Under the pieces are notes generated by a model. That model saw nothing but the letters and a program-made list of their open reading frames with translations, made no database searches and was not told the origin of the DNA. Positions 19,620 to 30,627 of a stretch of DNA of 64,000 nucleotides are shown here, piece by piece. The position numbers were made by a program, and so were the translations under genes. The DNA comes from Moesziomyces globuligerus (Eukaryota; Basidiomycota; Ustilaginomycetes; Ustilaginales; Ustilaginaceae): positions 1 to 64,000 of the forward strand of contig JARVLF010000020.1 of NCBI GenBank assembly GCA_030849465.1. Reading direction: 5' to 3'. Each line of letters starts with the position of its first letter. Position 1 is the stretch's first letter.

Positions 19620-22600
19620 ATTGGCTGTTGTTGCAGCTGTCCGCGCTTAGAAAACAGCTCTGGGCGGACCGAATTGCTAGTCCAAAGCAAAGATCTGAAG
19701 CTGTGATCCGTAGCACAGCCTTTGGAGTGCTTGAAGCGTTAAGCGCTTCCAGATGTCCGACTAGGAGGACGATTTGAAGAGGGGGAAAGGCCGGCCCGTG
19801 TGGGGGGATAACGGATGTCTATCGACGGTTGGGACTGGATGGGACAAAGTGAGGGAGAGAACGACACGAGTTGGTCGTTATAAAAGGTTTCGACCAAGTA
19901 AACGGAGGGCGCTCATCGAGAACTAACGCGCGTGCTCTAGGATCGCGAGACGCAGACAGGATTCCTGGCTGTGAACAGTAGCAGAACAGCATCTTGTGGT
20001 GCCATACAACTCTCGCAGCCCTTGATACTGGCCCTCGAGAGTGCGTGGCTCGCTATCTGTGCGTTTGTGAGACCCTCTGTCTGAGTCGGCCATGCGAGTT
20101 GCCGTGATAGGGCGAATCTCAGGGTGCGGTCGCAGCACCTCGCCGTGCGGCCAACGGCACGAAGTGGTCTCTGAGGTTTGCCATGGGGCTGCTAGACCTG
20201 TGCGCAAGTACCAAGAGGTCGCAATGTCTGGGTATGATCACGATTCGCCTGCTCCTCTGTGCAGGTCACATCAGGTCCAGATCTCGGCTGCTCCTGCCCA
20301 CAATTGGGCACCCCTCCAGTTTCTCTCCCTTGAACGTTGAGGTTTTTTTTTTCTTTTGTGTTTTTAGAAAATCGGTCTTTTTCAGACTTTTCGGAAAAGT
20401 ATTCTGTCCATAGGAACACAGTACTTTGTCCGTGCAGACGGCGCTTCTTTTGTCACCGCATGTTTTCTCACACAACTTGTCTTCAGCGATCTTCGGCCCA
20501 CAACGATATGAGGTTCAGAGACGGTATAGGTAGAATATCTCGCATGTTATCGGTATGGTTCAGGAATATTTAGCTTGCTGGAATTTAGAGCATTTCGCAG
20601 TACTGACTGGTCGAACACGAGCACAGCTCGTGACGTGAAGAGTGAAAAAATCTAAGGAGGCCAGTAGCAAAATAAATAGTAAAAAACAAAAGGCTCGTGG
20701 ATCCATCGATTTGAGCAGAGAGCTACGCACACGGCTATGTGAACGATCAGGAAACGTAGTCACGGCTCCGTGGGTATCGCTCGGTCTTCGATCCTGGATA
20801 GTCTGATCTATGAGCCTGTGAAAATTAGGAGGCAGTGATCGCTTGAACGTGCCCCTTTGTCGCGCATCGAATCTGCAGATTTGGACGATCAGAGGATTTC
20901 ATAGAGCATCAAGATCTTGACGAGCTCGGATGATTGTGGTCAAAGACTCGCGATCTTCCGCGGTCGATCAAGATCGGAGAGAAAGGGTCTTCGTCCGGGT
21001 CTTGTGGAAGACCGAGCAATTAGCGAGCCTGGGGGGCGAAAGCGCGCTAATTGAAGCGAACGGGGCGTTCCGCTGGCGCATGCGAAGTTGGGCGCTTGGC
21101 GCTCGACAGGCAGGGCGCACACGCCAAGGCGGCGTTGCGGTGTGCATTGCGCCCTCTGTGGCTGCCGACTTGCGTCGATCTGCAGTGGATCGCGCAAGGG
21201 TCTCGCCTTGCTCGGAACTTGGTGGAGTGAAAAACCCAGAAAGTTGATGTGTTCCTTTGACGCGAATTGGCCGCGGTCATGCGGAAGTCACAGATGCGTT
21301 CCAACAAACAAGAATTTAAGCGAGTGGCCTGTGCATCTGGCGGATGCACAGTCGGTCTTTGAACTCCGCAGGTTCGAGACATTTCCAGGCCAAGCGATGC
21401 AGACGCGACGCAGCACCGATGCTTTGCTAGCTATTAGCGATGGAAGCTGGCGCATAGCCAGGCAGTCGTCGGCTTGAGGTTCTGCCGCCTCAGCCTATCA
21501 CTTGCGCTCAGACTTCACTTTGGCGCAGTCGCAGAAATATGTAGTCCTGTAGGCACACCAGGACCTCAGCACACCCCGAATGATCTTCGGACCGGAGGTG
21601 CTGTGTGTAGCTATCCCCCGAGTGAAATGAGGTGGCTTTGTCGAGGAAGAAGAACATTGCTACCCCTCCCTCCGTGTCTACGAGTCGACTGCTTCGCAGG
21701 AGGCTTCGCAGGAACAGCATCGCTTCAAGCGGAACTGCGGTATCTTTGCCGAGGCTTTTGGGGTGAAAGGATTGTCGACTACTCAAGTTGCGCTGGTGCT
21801 CGCCCGCCAGTGACTGATGGCGACTGGCGAAGGGCTTGAAGAAAGCCATGTGCTGCGTCACAAAGCCTCGTGGTCTCAGGTTGACTTCAGCGGCAGGAAG
21901 GCGCCGGTCAAGTTTTTCCGAGTCGGAACCGCGTTCTATGAAGCGGGCGCCGTTGTAAATCATAGATCGAGGCTCGTCCTAGCAAGCGCGTGGGAACAAT
22001 GGGGATGGATCGTCCGCATGGCCTTTTGCGGGCATGCGCTTCTGCCGGCGCGACACTACAAGCAACGCCAGGTGGAACTTTTCTGTTGATGGTCTGAGAA
22101 AGCAAGACCAGGTCTGTTTGTGTCTCGTCGCCGCCCACGTCGTCTGTGATTCGAAGCGTGTTCTGAGACAAGGCCATTCTCTCGGTTCGAGTCTGACGCC
22201 ACCTATTCCTTCTTTTCTTCGCCTACCGCCGTCGGTAGAAGCATCCGACGCTTCTTCTCTCGGGATGTCCAGCAGTCCAAGTTTCGTATAGACGGATTGG
22301 CTTTCGACTCGTACTGCGTACATGACAGACATGACGACAAGACTCGATGGAGGCTCAGCCCTGATCTCGTGGAAAGGTGTTGTCGGCGAAGTCGGACAGA
22401 GAGCAAAGACCGAGCACCCGTTGTACGTTGTGGCGCCAGGCACGGCCGATCGAACGTGGGGGATCAAGACCGACTTTGCGGCCTCCGGTTGTGTGAGCGG
22501 GCCGACAGTGTTCCACGGAGGTTCTTGGCGGTCCGGACTCCGTTTCGCACTGCCAGGCCTGCAGAAGCCGACGCCTGCTGAGGGCAATCGCCTTGCCGCC

Positions 22601-25600
22601 GAGGTCGGCGGTCTCAGTCTGGAAGCTCGCCGCGTGGGCCACAGACCCACGCGCAAAGGACAAAATTTAGACTTGTGCCCGGGCGGATGGCGACTTGAAT
22701 TTTTCGCAGGGCCTTTCAGCAGCGCGATCAGGGGATCCGCAGAGCCGCTAGCTGTGGCGTTTTTTTGGCGCTAAGGGTCTAGCGTCACGCTGCGGTGGCC
22801 ACACGCCAAGCAGCGACTGCAGAGATCGGGAGCGGGACCCAGCGATGCGGTGCTCCGCTGCCGCCTGTCGAGAGGCAGAGCTCGTGATGGTGACGGGAAG
22901 GCGCGGGGCACGTTTCGCAGAGGCGTCTGGGCAGCTGCAATGCGCGCGAACCGGACTGAGACAAGAGGGTGGGATCCGCTGCGTTGCTGTCTCGGTTGAT
23001 CGGTTGAAGCTTGCGGATCCATCCCGAGCGAGACATTTCGCCTCGCCCTCTGACGGGGCCGCCATTGGCGACTCTTTCCAAGATGATCTGCCGATCTTCA
23101 TGGTCCGACGGAGTGTTCGCTTCGCCCAGAATCGCGGAAGAGCTCCAAGTTTCGCCGTCAGTCTCCGTTCTGTGGGGAGTCGATGTCGCCCGAACCAAGC
23201 TCTTCCATTCGCCGGCCTGCCCGCTAGTGCGTTGCTAGCGTAAATTTACTGTCAATCATGCTTTTGCGTCTTGCAGTCGTGCGCAGATCCGTCTCTGTAT
23301 CCAAAGCACAGAGCAAATCATATTTACGTACTATTTTATTCTGTGTAGCACTGTCGGGAGAGAACCAGCCGAGGTGGGCGTTCCGACCCTACCTCTCAAT
23401 CTTTCCTCCCGCAGGCAGCAAAGCAGTGACTTTTGGACCCTTTAGCGTATCTCGGTGAACTCAGATTTGACATTCGGAGCCGGCCATCTCTTGCCTCGAA
23501 CAACAGGATTGGACCTTCTAAGCCGCCCAGTTCGCACGCTGCATGTGAGTGCCAAAGTTCACCGTCCGTGAGACATGGCAGACCGACATCGAGCTGAGAC
23601 AGCCGGCCTGCTTGACCGTGAGGGCCGGTGCACGTGTGCATGCCCAGCTGGACAGGGCTCTGGGCTCCAACTCACAGTCCAGACCCGGCGTGACGCGCGC
23701 AAAATGCACGGTTCCAAAAGCCGATCCGAATTTCGATCTGTCCGATTCTCGAGGTTGTGAGCCAGCTTCAAACATGCCCTGAACCTGTTTCTTTGCGCCG
23801 ACCTTGTCATACGATTCTCTCGTCCCTGCGCTCGCGATAGCTCGGCTATGCAATTCGAAAGCACAGGACTGTGTCGTGAGCGCCAATCTGGTGGGAGATT
23901 CGCCTATGACAAAAAGTTCCTTGTTCGGCTCTTGATCCGCCCGAGGCCTGCGGCCCCGTGCGCGCATTTGACAGACAGAGGCCGCGCTTCAAGCGGGCTG
24001 CAAGGGTCATCAAAGCCAGGGACGTGCAGGTGTGCGCCTTTGTGCGCAGGCTACAGCCCCTCGTCAAGCGAACGCCGCTTTCTTGCATGACGAGAAAGCG
24101 CCTGCCAGGGCACGCTCTCCGAGTTTGCGTTCCTTCATTTTACGATTCCACAGGGCGGTTTCGCCAGAACCCAGGTCGTTGCGTTAACCGATTTCCAGAA
24201 CTGCAAATTGAAGAAAAGGGGGATCGGCAAACGCGATCGACGCCCTTACAGTGACAAACGCTTCCATGCGCACGAATCTTCCGGTCGGCTCTCGCACCGC
24301 TTCTCTTGTGCAGGTACGCCGTGCTTCTCTCGCTTCACTTTCGGAAGCAAGCTCCCATTATCGAACACTGCAGGCTTTCACACGGCAGATAACCACATAC
24401 GAGGATCAGATCAGATGGTGTGATGGTGCCAGCTTCGAGCAGCTAGGTTTCCAGCACGAAGTCCGAGGTATGAACCAGGTCTGGACCGGATACAGGGACG
24501 GCGTCTCGGCCTCGCGGGCGTCCGCGAAAACCAACTCGTCTCTGTTCTTCCTTCGCACGGTGATTCTGATGAGGCAGGGGGAAGCAGAGCCTACTATGAA
24601 TGCTTAACGCTCCGCGGAGAACGAGTGTCCGGACCGATTGGACCGACCGCGCACGGTGCAACTCCATCCTGGCTGGGCGTAGGGTCATTGGCGGGCGGAC
24701 GTCATGTGCAGCTGCAGGAACGCGGAGGTTGTCGGGACTTGACGCGTCGTTCCGCCTTTCTATCTCGGCTCCTCCAAAGCTCCGGTCCGGACCTCGTGCG
24801 TCGGCTTAAGCACGTCAACACCCAGAATGCAGACCGCCCGCTAACAAGCTTATTTTTATATTTAGACCAGATTTGTTTGTTCTGACAGGTCACAATCAAT
24901 TTACCTGTCTCAGCCGTGTCCCTGGCGCTGACGCCGCCAAGCCACAAATAGTATGCTCCCGTCAGATTCCTTTGTCCACGACTCTGAATCCTACTCTTGT
25001 CTGATCTCTTCAAGGACTTGCCGCGCAAATACAGCCAAGCGTCTGTCTACGAAGCGCGTTCGCACGGACCGCCATTATCATGATAGACCCCGACAAGTCA
25101 GACGAGCCCGAATTCGTCCCACCTTCTCATCCCTCGAGGCCAGACGGTGATGGGATACGTCCTGGGCGAGCAGGAGAGCTGTGCCGGAACGCGACGCTCT
25201 TCTAGAGGTATCTTCAATCTGCTCTCCATGCTCAGCTCCGTTCAGCCTTTGAGCTTAGCTGGTCTTGATCTGCTGATCGTTTCAATCATAGGCGGGCTGC
25301 TGTAACGGATCCAACGAAGCCCAAAGAAAAAGAAAAGGAAAAGGGGAAAAAAGGAATGGGAAATGAATTAGATTAACCGAAAGGCCAAAGATTCTTTTTC
25401 TGATTTTCCTTTTTGTTTTCTCGAGGCCTGCTTTTCCAATTCTTGGGTCTTTCTCGTGAGTCGGTCGATGCACATCAAAGGTCCGCGAGAGCTCCTGCTT
25501 TCTGGACCTCGCAGCCGCACCCGTCGGCGAGCCGAGCGAGTTCGCCTCGCTTGAGCCGCCAATGGCGGCTAGATCTGGGGCTCTGGGCACGGCGACTCAT

Positions 25601-26035
25601 CTGCGACATGGTGTATGTCGCAGCAGTGAGAGTATTGTCTTGCCGATGGTCAAGACACTCTGGTGCATCGTTTTTGCGTCAAGATCGAGCAAACTTGCCG
25701 CTCAACGTGCGCTGCGCATCAAGGGTTCGCTGTCTCAGTCCGATCGTTATCAACTGGTTAGTAGAATGCAAAGACGACGGCCACCGTGGTTCGTGCGCAA
25801 GGGTTTCCTATCACTCGAGTGGTTCTGTAATGGCCGGTTCAGTCTGGCGAGGGTCTAAACTTTCCCGGAAAGCAGTCCCCGTTGTCCAGTCCGAAAGTCG
25901 AGATTCCTTGAATCTTGTCCAGGGCGCCTTTTCCTATTTCCTTTTAAAGATCGTCCCTTCCTCAACACGCCGTTTTCCTTCCTGTCCACAAGCAACCTAG
26001 CTAGCAACATCTTCAAGAAGCCGAAAAACGACAAG
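19620..26035. other. Gene desert, 6.4 kb
   Basis: No frame here resembles a known family or the codon style of the neighbours; the longest plausible minus-strand frame, 21979-22656, reads as random basic residues. The stretch includes a strong plus-strand TATA box (19879), a T10 tract (20343-20352), AT-rich islands near 23310-23345 and 24845-24880, and a nearly pure purine tract at 25325-25372. The last kilobase must carry the GH16 promoter and leader. A long non-coding RNA or decayed transposons are possible. Confidence 0.5.
19879..19886 (+). promoter_or_regulatory. TATA box without a visible downstream gene
   Basis: TATAAAAG matches the TATA consensus in the rightward direction, 260 bp upstream of the leftward GT2 gene. 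No convincing coding frame follows on the plus strand for 6 kb. It could serve a non-coding transcript, or be fortuitous. Confidence 0.35.
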
Positions 26036-27769
26036 ATGAGCAGGATCATCGAGTCATCGCCTCGAGTCTCCGAAGAGATCGAGCAGCTACGTGATCTCCC
26101 AACAACTTCCAGCGAGATCTCTGGCAGCAGCAGCGCAAATGGATCCTACTTCGGTGCTGCAGCCTCGTCGGGACAGCCTTCGGGGATTTCACCCCCGCGT
26201 GCCCGAACCTCGAGCTTCGGTCTCCCGGCCAGCGGGTCGTTGTCGGCTTCCAACTCGTTCCCATCGACGCTAAGCGGGAGCGGCTCGTTTGGCAGCCACA
26301 GTGGTCACACGCACGGTCGCTTTCCCAGCTTCGGTGGTATGCATTCGCCTCACGGCTCGATGAGCGGCAACATTGGCTTCATCCCGAGCAGCCACAGCGG
26401 AGAACACGACGGCTTCCAGCCCTCGAATTCCGGTTACTCGACTCCGTCGCAGCAGAGCCACTCGGGCGTCGCGACGCCTGCAGCCGGCCTATACAGCGCC
26501 TCTCAAAACACATCACTGGCACACGTAGCGCTGCGCTACCGCAAGCCTTTCGCTCAGCGCGTCCTCAAGGAAGGAGAGACGGTAGACAAGCCGTGGACGG
26601 CGGACAAGAAGCGCAGGTCCTCGGATCGCAAGGCGTACTGGATCTTCCTCATCGCACTTTCGCTCGGCCTCATTGGCGCCGCGCTGCTGATGTACTTTGC
26701 GTACGCCGCGGTTCCTAGGGACAAGTACTGCCTCGTGCTCGACGAGCAATTCGACGGCGACACGATCAACAAGGACATCTGGTTCCACGAGCTCGAGACC
26801 GGCGGCTTCGGCAACGGGCAGTTCGACTGGACCACCGACTCGACCAACAACTCGTTCGTCCAGGACGGCAAGCTCTACATTGTGCCCACGCTCACTTCGG
26901 ATGCGCTGGGTGAGGCGGCCATCACCAATGGCTACCAGCTCAACCTGACCGAGGCTGGCACGTGCACCTCGTCCAACAAGACGGACGCCAACTGCGCCGT
27001 GGCCTCCAACTCGACGACGGGTGTGATTCTGCCTCCGATCCAGTCGGCTCGTCTGATGACCAACTTTTCGCGCACCATCAAGTACGGCCGTGTCGAGGTC
27101 AAGGCTCGCATGCCGACGGGCGACTGGCTCTGGCCGGCGGTATGGATGATGCCCAAGGACTCGGTCTACGGTCCGTGGCCGCGATCGGGCGAGATCGACA
27201 TCTTTGAAGGTCGCGGCAACCTGCCTACCAAGCGCGACAGCGAGGGCACCAACAAGATGTCGTCGAGCCTGCATTTCGGACCCAACTACCTCTTTGACGG
27301 CTACGGATTCGCGACCAAGGCGCGCAACCTGTGGCGCAACTGGTTCAACCAGGAATCGCACGTCTTTGGTCTCGAGTGGACCGAGAAGAAGATTTACACG
27401 TGGGAGCACTCGCCCGTGTTCAAGAACCTCGAGGTCGACTACAACGATGGCTTCTGGAAGCGTGGCCGCTTCCCGAACCAGATGGCCAACGGAACGCTGC
27501 TCTCCAACCCATGGGCAGCGGTGCAGGGCGAACATGCCAATGCTGCTCCCTTTGATCAGGAGTTCTACCTGATCCTCAACGTCGCCGTGGGCGGCACCAA
27601 CGGCTACTTCAAAGACGGCCTGGGCGACGAAAAGCCGTGGTCCAACGACGCCGAGAACGCGCGTGCGCAGTTCTGGGAGTCCAAGGACCGATGGCTGCCC
27701 TCTTGGCCCACCGATCCCAAGCAGCGTGGCATGGAGATCGAGTACGTCAAGATGTGGCAGAAGTGCTAA
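26036..27769 (+). CDS. Membrane-anchored GH16 glucan hydrolase/transferase-like protein
   Basis: The 577-residue type II membrane protein has a Ser/Gly-rich cytosolic region (1-198), a single membrane segment (about 200-224) and an extracytoplasmic GH16 domain (about 235-577). The catalytic signature is E386-I-D388-I-F-E391 within WPRSGEIDIFEGRGN, the ExDxxE motif of beta-bulge-type GH16 enzymes, with both the nucleophile and the acid/base present. The flanks (SSSLHFGPNYLFDGYG, FYLILNVAVGGTNGYF and WPTDPKQRGMEIEYVKMWQ) resemble beta-1,3-glucan-binding-protein-like GH16 members. The layout is that of Kre6/Skn1, which are needed for beta-1,6-glucan. A role in cell-wall glucan synthesis or remodelling in the secretory pathway follows by inference. 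Cysteines and several N-x-S/T sites suit a lumenal domain. The gene is intronless, convergent with MMM1, and preceded by the 6.4 kb desert. Confidence 0.88.
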   Translation: MSRIIESSPRVSEEIEQLRDLPTTSSEISGSSSANGSYFGAAASSGQPSGISPPRARTSSFGLPASGSLSASNSFPSTLSGSGSFGSHSGHTHGRFPSFGGMHSPHGSMSGNIGFIPSSHSGEHDGFQPSNSGYSTPSQQSHSGVATPAAGLYSASQNTSLAHVALRYRKPFAQRVLKEGETVDKPWTADKKRRSSDRKAYWIFLIALSLGLIGAALLMYFAYAAVPRDKYCLVLDEQFDGDTINKDIWFHELETGGFGNGQFDWTTDSTNNSFVQDGKLYIVPTLTSDALGEAAITNGYQLNLTEAGTCTSSNKTDANCAVASNSTTGVILPPIQSARLMTNFSRTIKYGRVEVKARMPTGDWLWPAVWMMPKDSVYGPWPRSGEIDIFEGRGNLPTKRDSEGTNKMSSSLHFGPNYLFDGYGFATKARNLWRNWFNQESHVFGLEWTEKKIYTWEHSPVFKNLEVDYNDGFWKRGRFPNQMANGTLLSNPWAAVQGEHANAAPFDQEFYLILNVAVGGTNGYFKDGLGDEKPWSNDAENARAQFWESKDRWLPSWPTDPKQRGMEIEYVKMWQKC

Positions 27770-27973
27770 GCAGCATTCGTGCATGCTCCTTCTCCTCTTC
27801 TTTGATCTTTCGCTTTCATTACCACTACCCTCTTTGCTACTGTTATTTTGCTCGTGTCACTATCCTCTCACTTTCTTTGTTATTCTTCGCATCCTCGAAA
27901 TCGATCCCGTAATCTGTCTCCGTGCAAGCCGTGTGTAGGGGCTCGATCAGTGGACGCTAGCAGACAAGAGACA

Positions 27974-29782
27974 CTACTGAACGAAGCCGGGTCTGTTTCG
28001 CAAGCCCGATGGGGCGTGTGCTGCGTGGGGCATGGACGAGGTGGTGGAAGAGGAGGCGATGCCGATACCGGCACCAGCGACCGAGCCACGAAAGCTGCCT
28101 GGCACGTCGATGTGGCCGTCGGACCCGGGTGCACTGTCGGAAGCGGCACCTCGAGATCTGCCACTGTTTGCACGCAGCAGCGCGGCGTGGGTGAGGCCGG
28201 AGGCTTGCTGCTGTACAGACTGGCCATACGCGCCGGCCGTGTGTGCCCTCCAGGCCTCGACGCTGCCGAAGCCGTTGGGCATGCCTGGCACGGCGGCGCG
28301 TGCGGCGTGATGGGCCGAGTTGGACCGCGAATGCGGCGGGCGAGCGGAATGGTTCGAGGGAGATTCGGAAGCAGCATGCATCATCTCCTGACGGGCCGAC
28401 TCGAGGTGTCCGGGCTCAATGATGGAATCGTCGGTCCTCTCGACGCCTCTGCCGACATTCATCTGACCGGCGGCACCGGCGGCGAGGGCAGCAGGATCGC
28501 TGGCGCCGGCATCATGTGCAGAGCGTGTTGGATCCAACTCGGTGTCGGCGTCGGCATGCTGCGAGTCCCTTGCGGCGGCTGGGGAGGGGACGAGGTTGGG
28601 TAGGGTGAGACTCCAGTACCTTGGCCAGACGAAGCGATCTAGGATCCAACCGCGAAGACGCGAGATGAGGAGCTGCTCGATCTTTGGGATGTCCTGGAGC
28701 TTGGCACGCGAGCCGAGCAAGCTGGAAGCGGAAGCCTCGAGGGCAAAGTCCGGATGGAGGGAAAAGTGAAGCTGGTGACGGGAGCGAGGCGGCACAGGGA
28801 GCTTTGCCCCCGCGGGATGCGCGGTGGGTGGTGCGGTGGTGGGGAGGATGGTTGCGTTGGGATCCGAGGAGAAGAGCTCGACGGCGAGGGTTCCGGAAAA
28901 GCGAACAATCGTGAGGCTGAGCGAGACGGGGAGGACAGCGAATCTGGGCTTGGGGAAGTTGATGAGAAGTTTCGTATCGATGGCGAGGGTGATCTGGTCG
29001 GAGTAGTCGACGTCGATCTCGATGCGGGTGCGGCCGGTGTCGTCGGCGGGGCGGACGCGAGCGTTGGTGAAGATAGGATAGGCATCTCCGAAGTCGGCCT
29101 CTGTGACGCGGATGGGATCGAGGAAGGAGGATGTGGCGCGATTGAGGATCTCTTCCATCAAGTCGCGTGCCGTCCTCTCCTTCTGCGGCTCGAGATGCTC
29201 GGCGGGGGTGGAAGGGTCTGTGCCAAAGTGGATGCCGGGCGAATGGTGCTTTGGAGGATGTAGCGAGTGGTGCGGATGAGGCGATGCACCGCCGGCGAGG
29301 ACATCTTCGCGGTAGCCTGCGATGGCCTGGGCAAAGACGACGTTGAGCCAGTCTGTAGACTCGGGAAGGTGAGAGGCCAAGTCGTAGGCGGTCTTGTCGA
29401 GGATGTTGGCGAAAGTGGAGGCTCTGGCGTCGGACGAGACGCGATGGGCCTTGCGGAGAGGATGGGTGGAGGTAGGATCCGCCGAGGTGGCAGCTCTGCG
29501 GGCGCCTTGGAGGAGGGCCTTTGCGTGACGCTTTGAGCGACGCTCTGAGATCTTGAGACGCATGAGGCGCTCCTTCTCGAGGGCAGTAGCCGAGTCCTCA
29601 AAGATGACGTATCGGATGAGGAGGAGGGCGATGACGACCATGGAGATCTGGCCGACGATGAGGCCTTGCGTGAAGGTCCATCGTGATGGGGTGGGTGCGT
29701 GGGCGAAGTAGGCGGGAGCTGCATGCGCGGGATGCTGCGCGAGCGGGTAGGCAGGCCCCGCGAGCTGATCGGAATGCTGCAT
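27974..29782 (-). CDS. MMM1: ERMES subunit Mmm1
   Basis: Mmm1 is the ER-anchored subunit of the ER-mitochondria encounter structure; with Mdm12, Mdm10 and Mdm34 it moves phospholipids to mitochondria. The 602-residue product has a short lumenal N-terminus, one membrane segment (residues 39-61, LIVGQISMVVIALLLIRYVI) and a cytosolic SMP lipid-binding domain (about 130-400). Typical blocks are ESTDWLNVVFAQAIAGYRED, the NRATSSFLDPIRVTEADFGD region, RIEIDVDYSDQITLAIDTKL and LLISRLRGWILDRFVWPRYW. The disordered Ala/Ser/His-rich tail of about 180 residues is longer than in ascomycetes. It shares a divergent 845-bp promoter region with SCS7; both products are ER proteins. The intronless ORF starts at the only suitable ATG before the membrane segment. 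Confidence 0.93.
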   Translation of the reverse strand: MQHSDQLAGPAYPLAQHPAHAAPAYFAHAPTPSRWTFTQGLIVGQISMVVIALLLIRYVIFEDSATALEKERLMRLKISERRSKRHAKALLQGARRAATSADPTSTHPLRKAHRVSSDARASTFANILDKTAYDLASHLPESTDWLNVVFAQAIAGYREDVLAGGASPHPHHSLHPPKHHSPGIHFGTDPSTPAEHLEPQKERTARDLMEEILNRATSSFLDPIRVTEADFGDAYPIFTNARVRPADDTGRTRIEIDVDYSDQITLAIDTKLLINFPKPRFAVLPVSLSLTIVRFSGTLAVELFSSDPNATILPTTAPPTAHPAGAKLPVPPRSRHQLHFSLHPDFALEASASSLLGSRAKLQDIPKIEQLLISRLRGWILDRFVWPRYWSLTLPNLVPSPAAARDSQHADADTELDPTRSAHDAGASDPAALAAGAAGQMNVGRGVERTDDSIIEPGHLESARQEMMHAASESPSNHSARPPHSRSNSAHHAARAAVPGMPNGFGSVEAWRAHTAGAYGQSVQQQASGLTHAALLRANSGRSRGAASDSAPGSDGHIDVPGSFRGSVAGAGIGIASSSTTSSMPHAAHAPSGLRNRPGFVQ

Positions 29783-30627
29783 AGTGTAGGCAGCAGGCTA
29801 TGGAAGCTGCAATGTTGTGATGAGTGCGGGCGTCATGGTGTGCCAGGGCCTGGCGCGAAAAGACGGGGTGGATGAGCTGAAGCACGTACGAGGCAAGGGC
29901 AGGGTTGCACGTCAGTCGAAGCCTCTGAGAGTGACAGCTGAGTGTGCATCTTCGCAACGCGTCCGAGTGGAGCGAGCTTCAAATCGGCGATGCGTTGCAT
30001 CAATCGGTAGATCGGACCAGTGTATCGTACGAGTTGCCATGGTCCCTTGCGCGTAACGCCGATTCGCGCAACACAGGTGCGGCGCGCTGGCTGAGCCTGA
30101 CCATGTGGAGAGAGTCACCCGATGCCGCCGCGACCCGTCAGAGCGTGGTCGGAGTTGGCTAGGAGGAAGCGCCTGACGTTACATTGGCTGTCCGCCCTCG
30201 ACCGACTTGGCCTGACGACGGAGACGACGAGCCCCAAGCTCGACTGCTGCGCCTGAGCTAGCAACCGGGCGTCGAAGCCGAGGCGGTATGCATGGTCGAT
30301 CGGCGGGTGTTGATGTGCAGCGTGGCTCAGTCTAGCTCAAGAGTCGGTGGAGCCCATGAAAAGGTGTTGCTGTGTTCGGCTGCTGGCAACCAAAAAAAAA
30401 ATCAACGAAACAAGGGTTTGGCTGAGGTGACCTGCCGGAGCGTAAGCGTGTTTCGTTTGGAATTTCGGGCTTGAATTTCCGGTTTGCCACACGCAGCTCA
30501 GCGCGCGTGGAATGCAGCGCTGAGCCGGCCTGCGGTTTCAACACGCGCTTGTTTGAGCTAGCTGTCGTATGCCACCACCCTTGCCCTCCTCCACCACCAC
30601 CACCTCACCCTCATCAACCCTCCAGCC
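29783..30627. promoter_or_regulatory. Divergent promoter region between MMM1 and SCS7
   Basis: This is 845 bp between divergent start codons. A run of A at 30391-30399 and a C/A-rich tract (CCACCACCACC, about 30588-30602) just before the SCS7 ATG are the visible features. No TATA box is clear on either side. Confidence 0.5.

Noticed and set aside
21350..21400. GGTTCGAGAC resembling a tRNA T loop
   Set aside because: The flanks do not pair as a T stem or acceptor stem.
22100..22210. Possible tRNA B box (GGTTCGAGTC near 22183)
   Set aside because: No acceptor stem, A box or anticodon arm can be built around it.
21979..22656. 225-codon minus-strand frame in the gene desert
   Set aside because: Codon use differs from the neighbouring genes, there is no motif or membrane pattern, and competing frames overlap it on the plus strand. 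A chance frame is more likely.
26513..27784. 423-codon frame antisense to the GH16 gene
   Set aside because: Shadow of a well-supported GH16 coding region.
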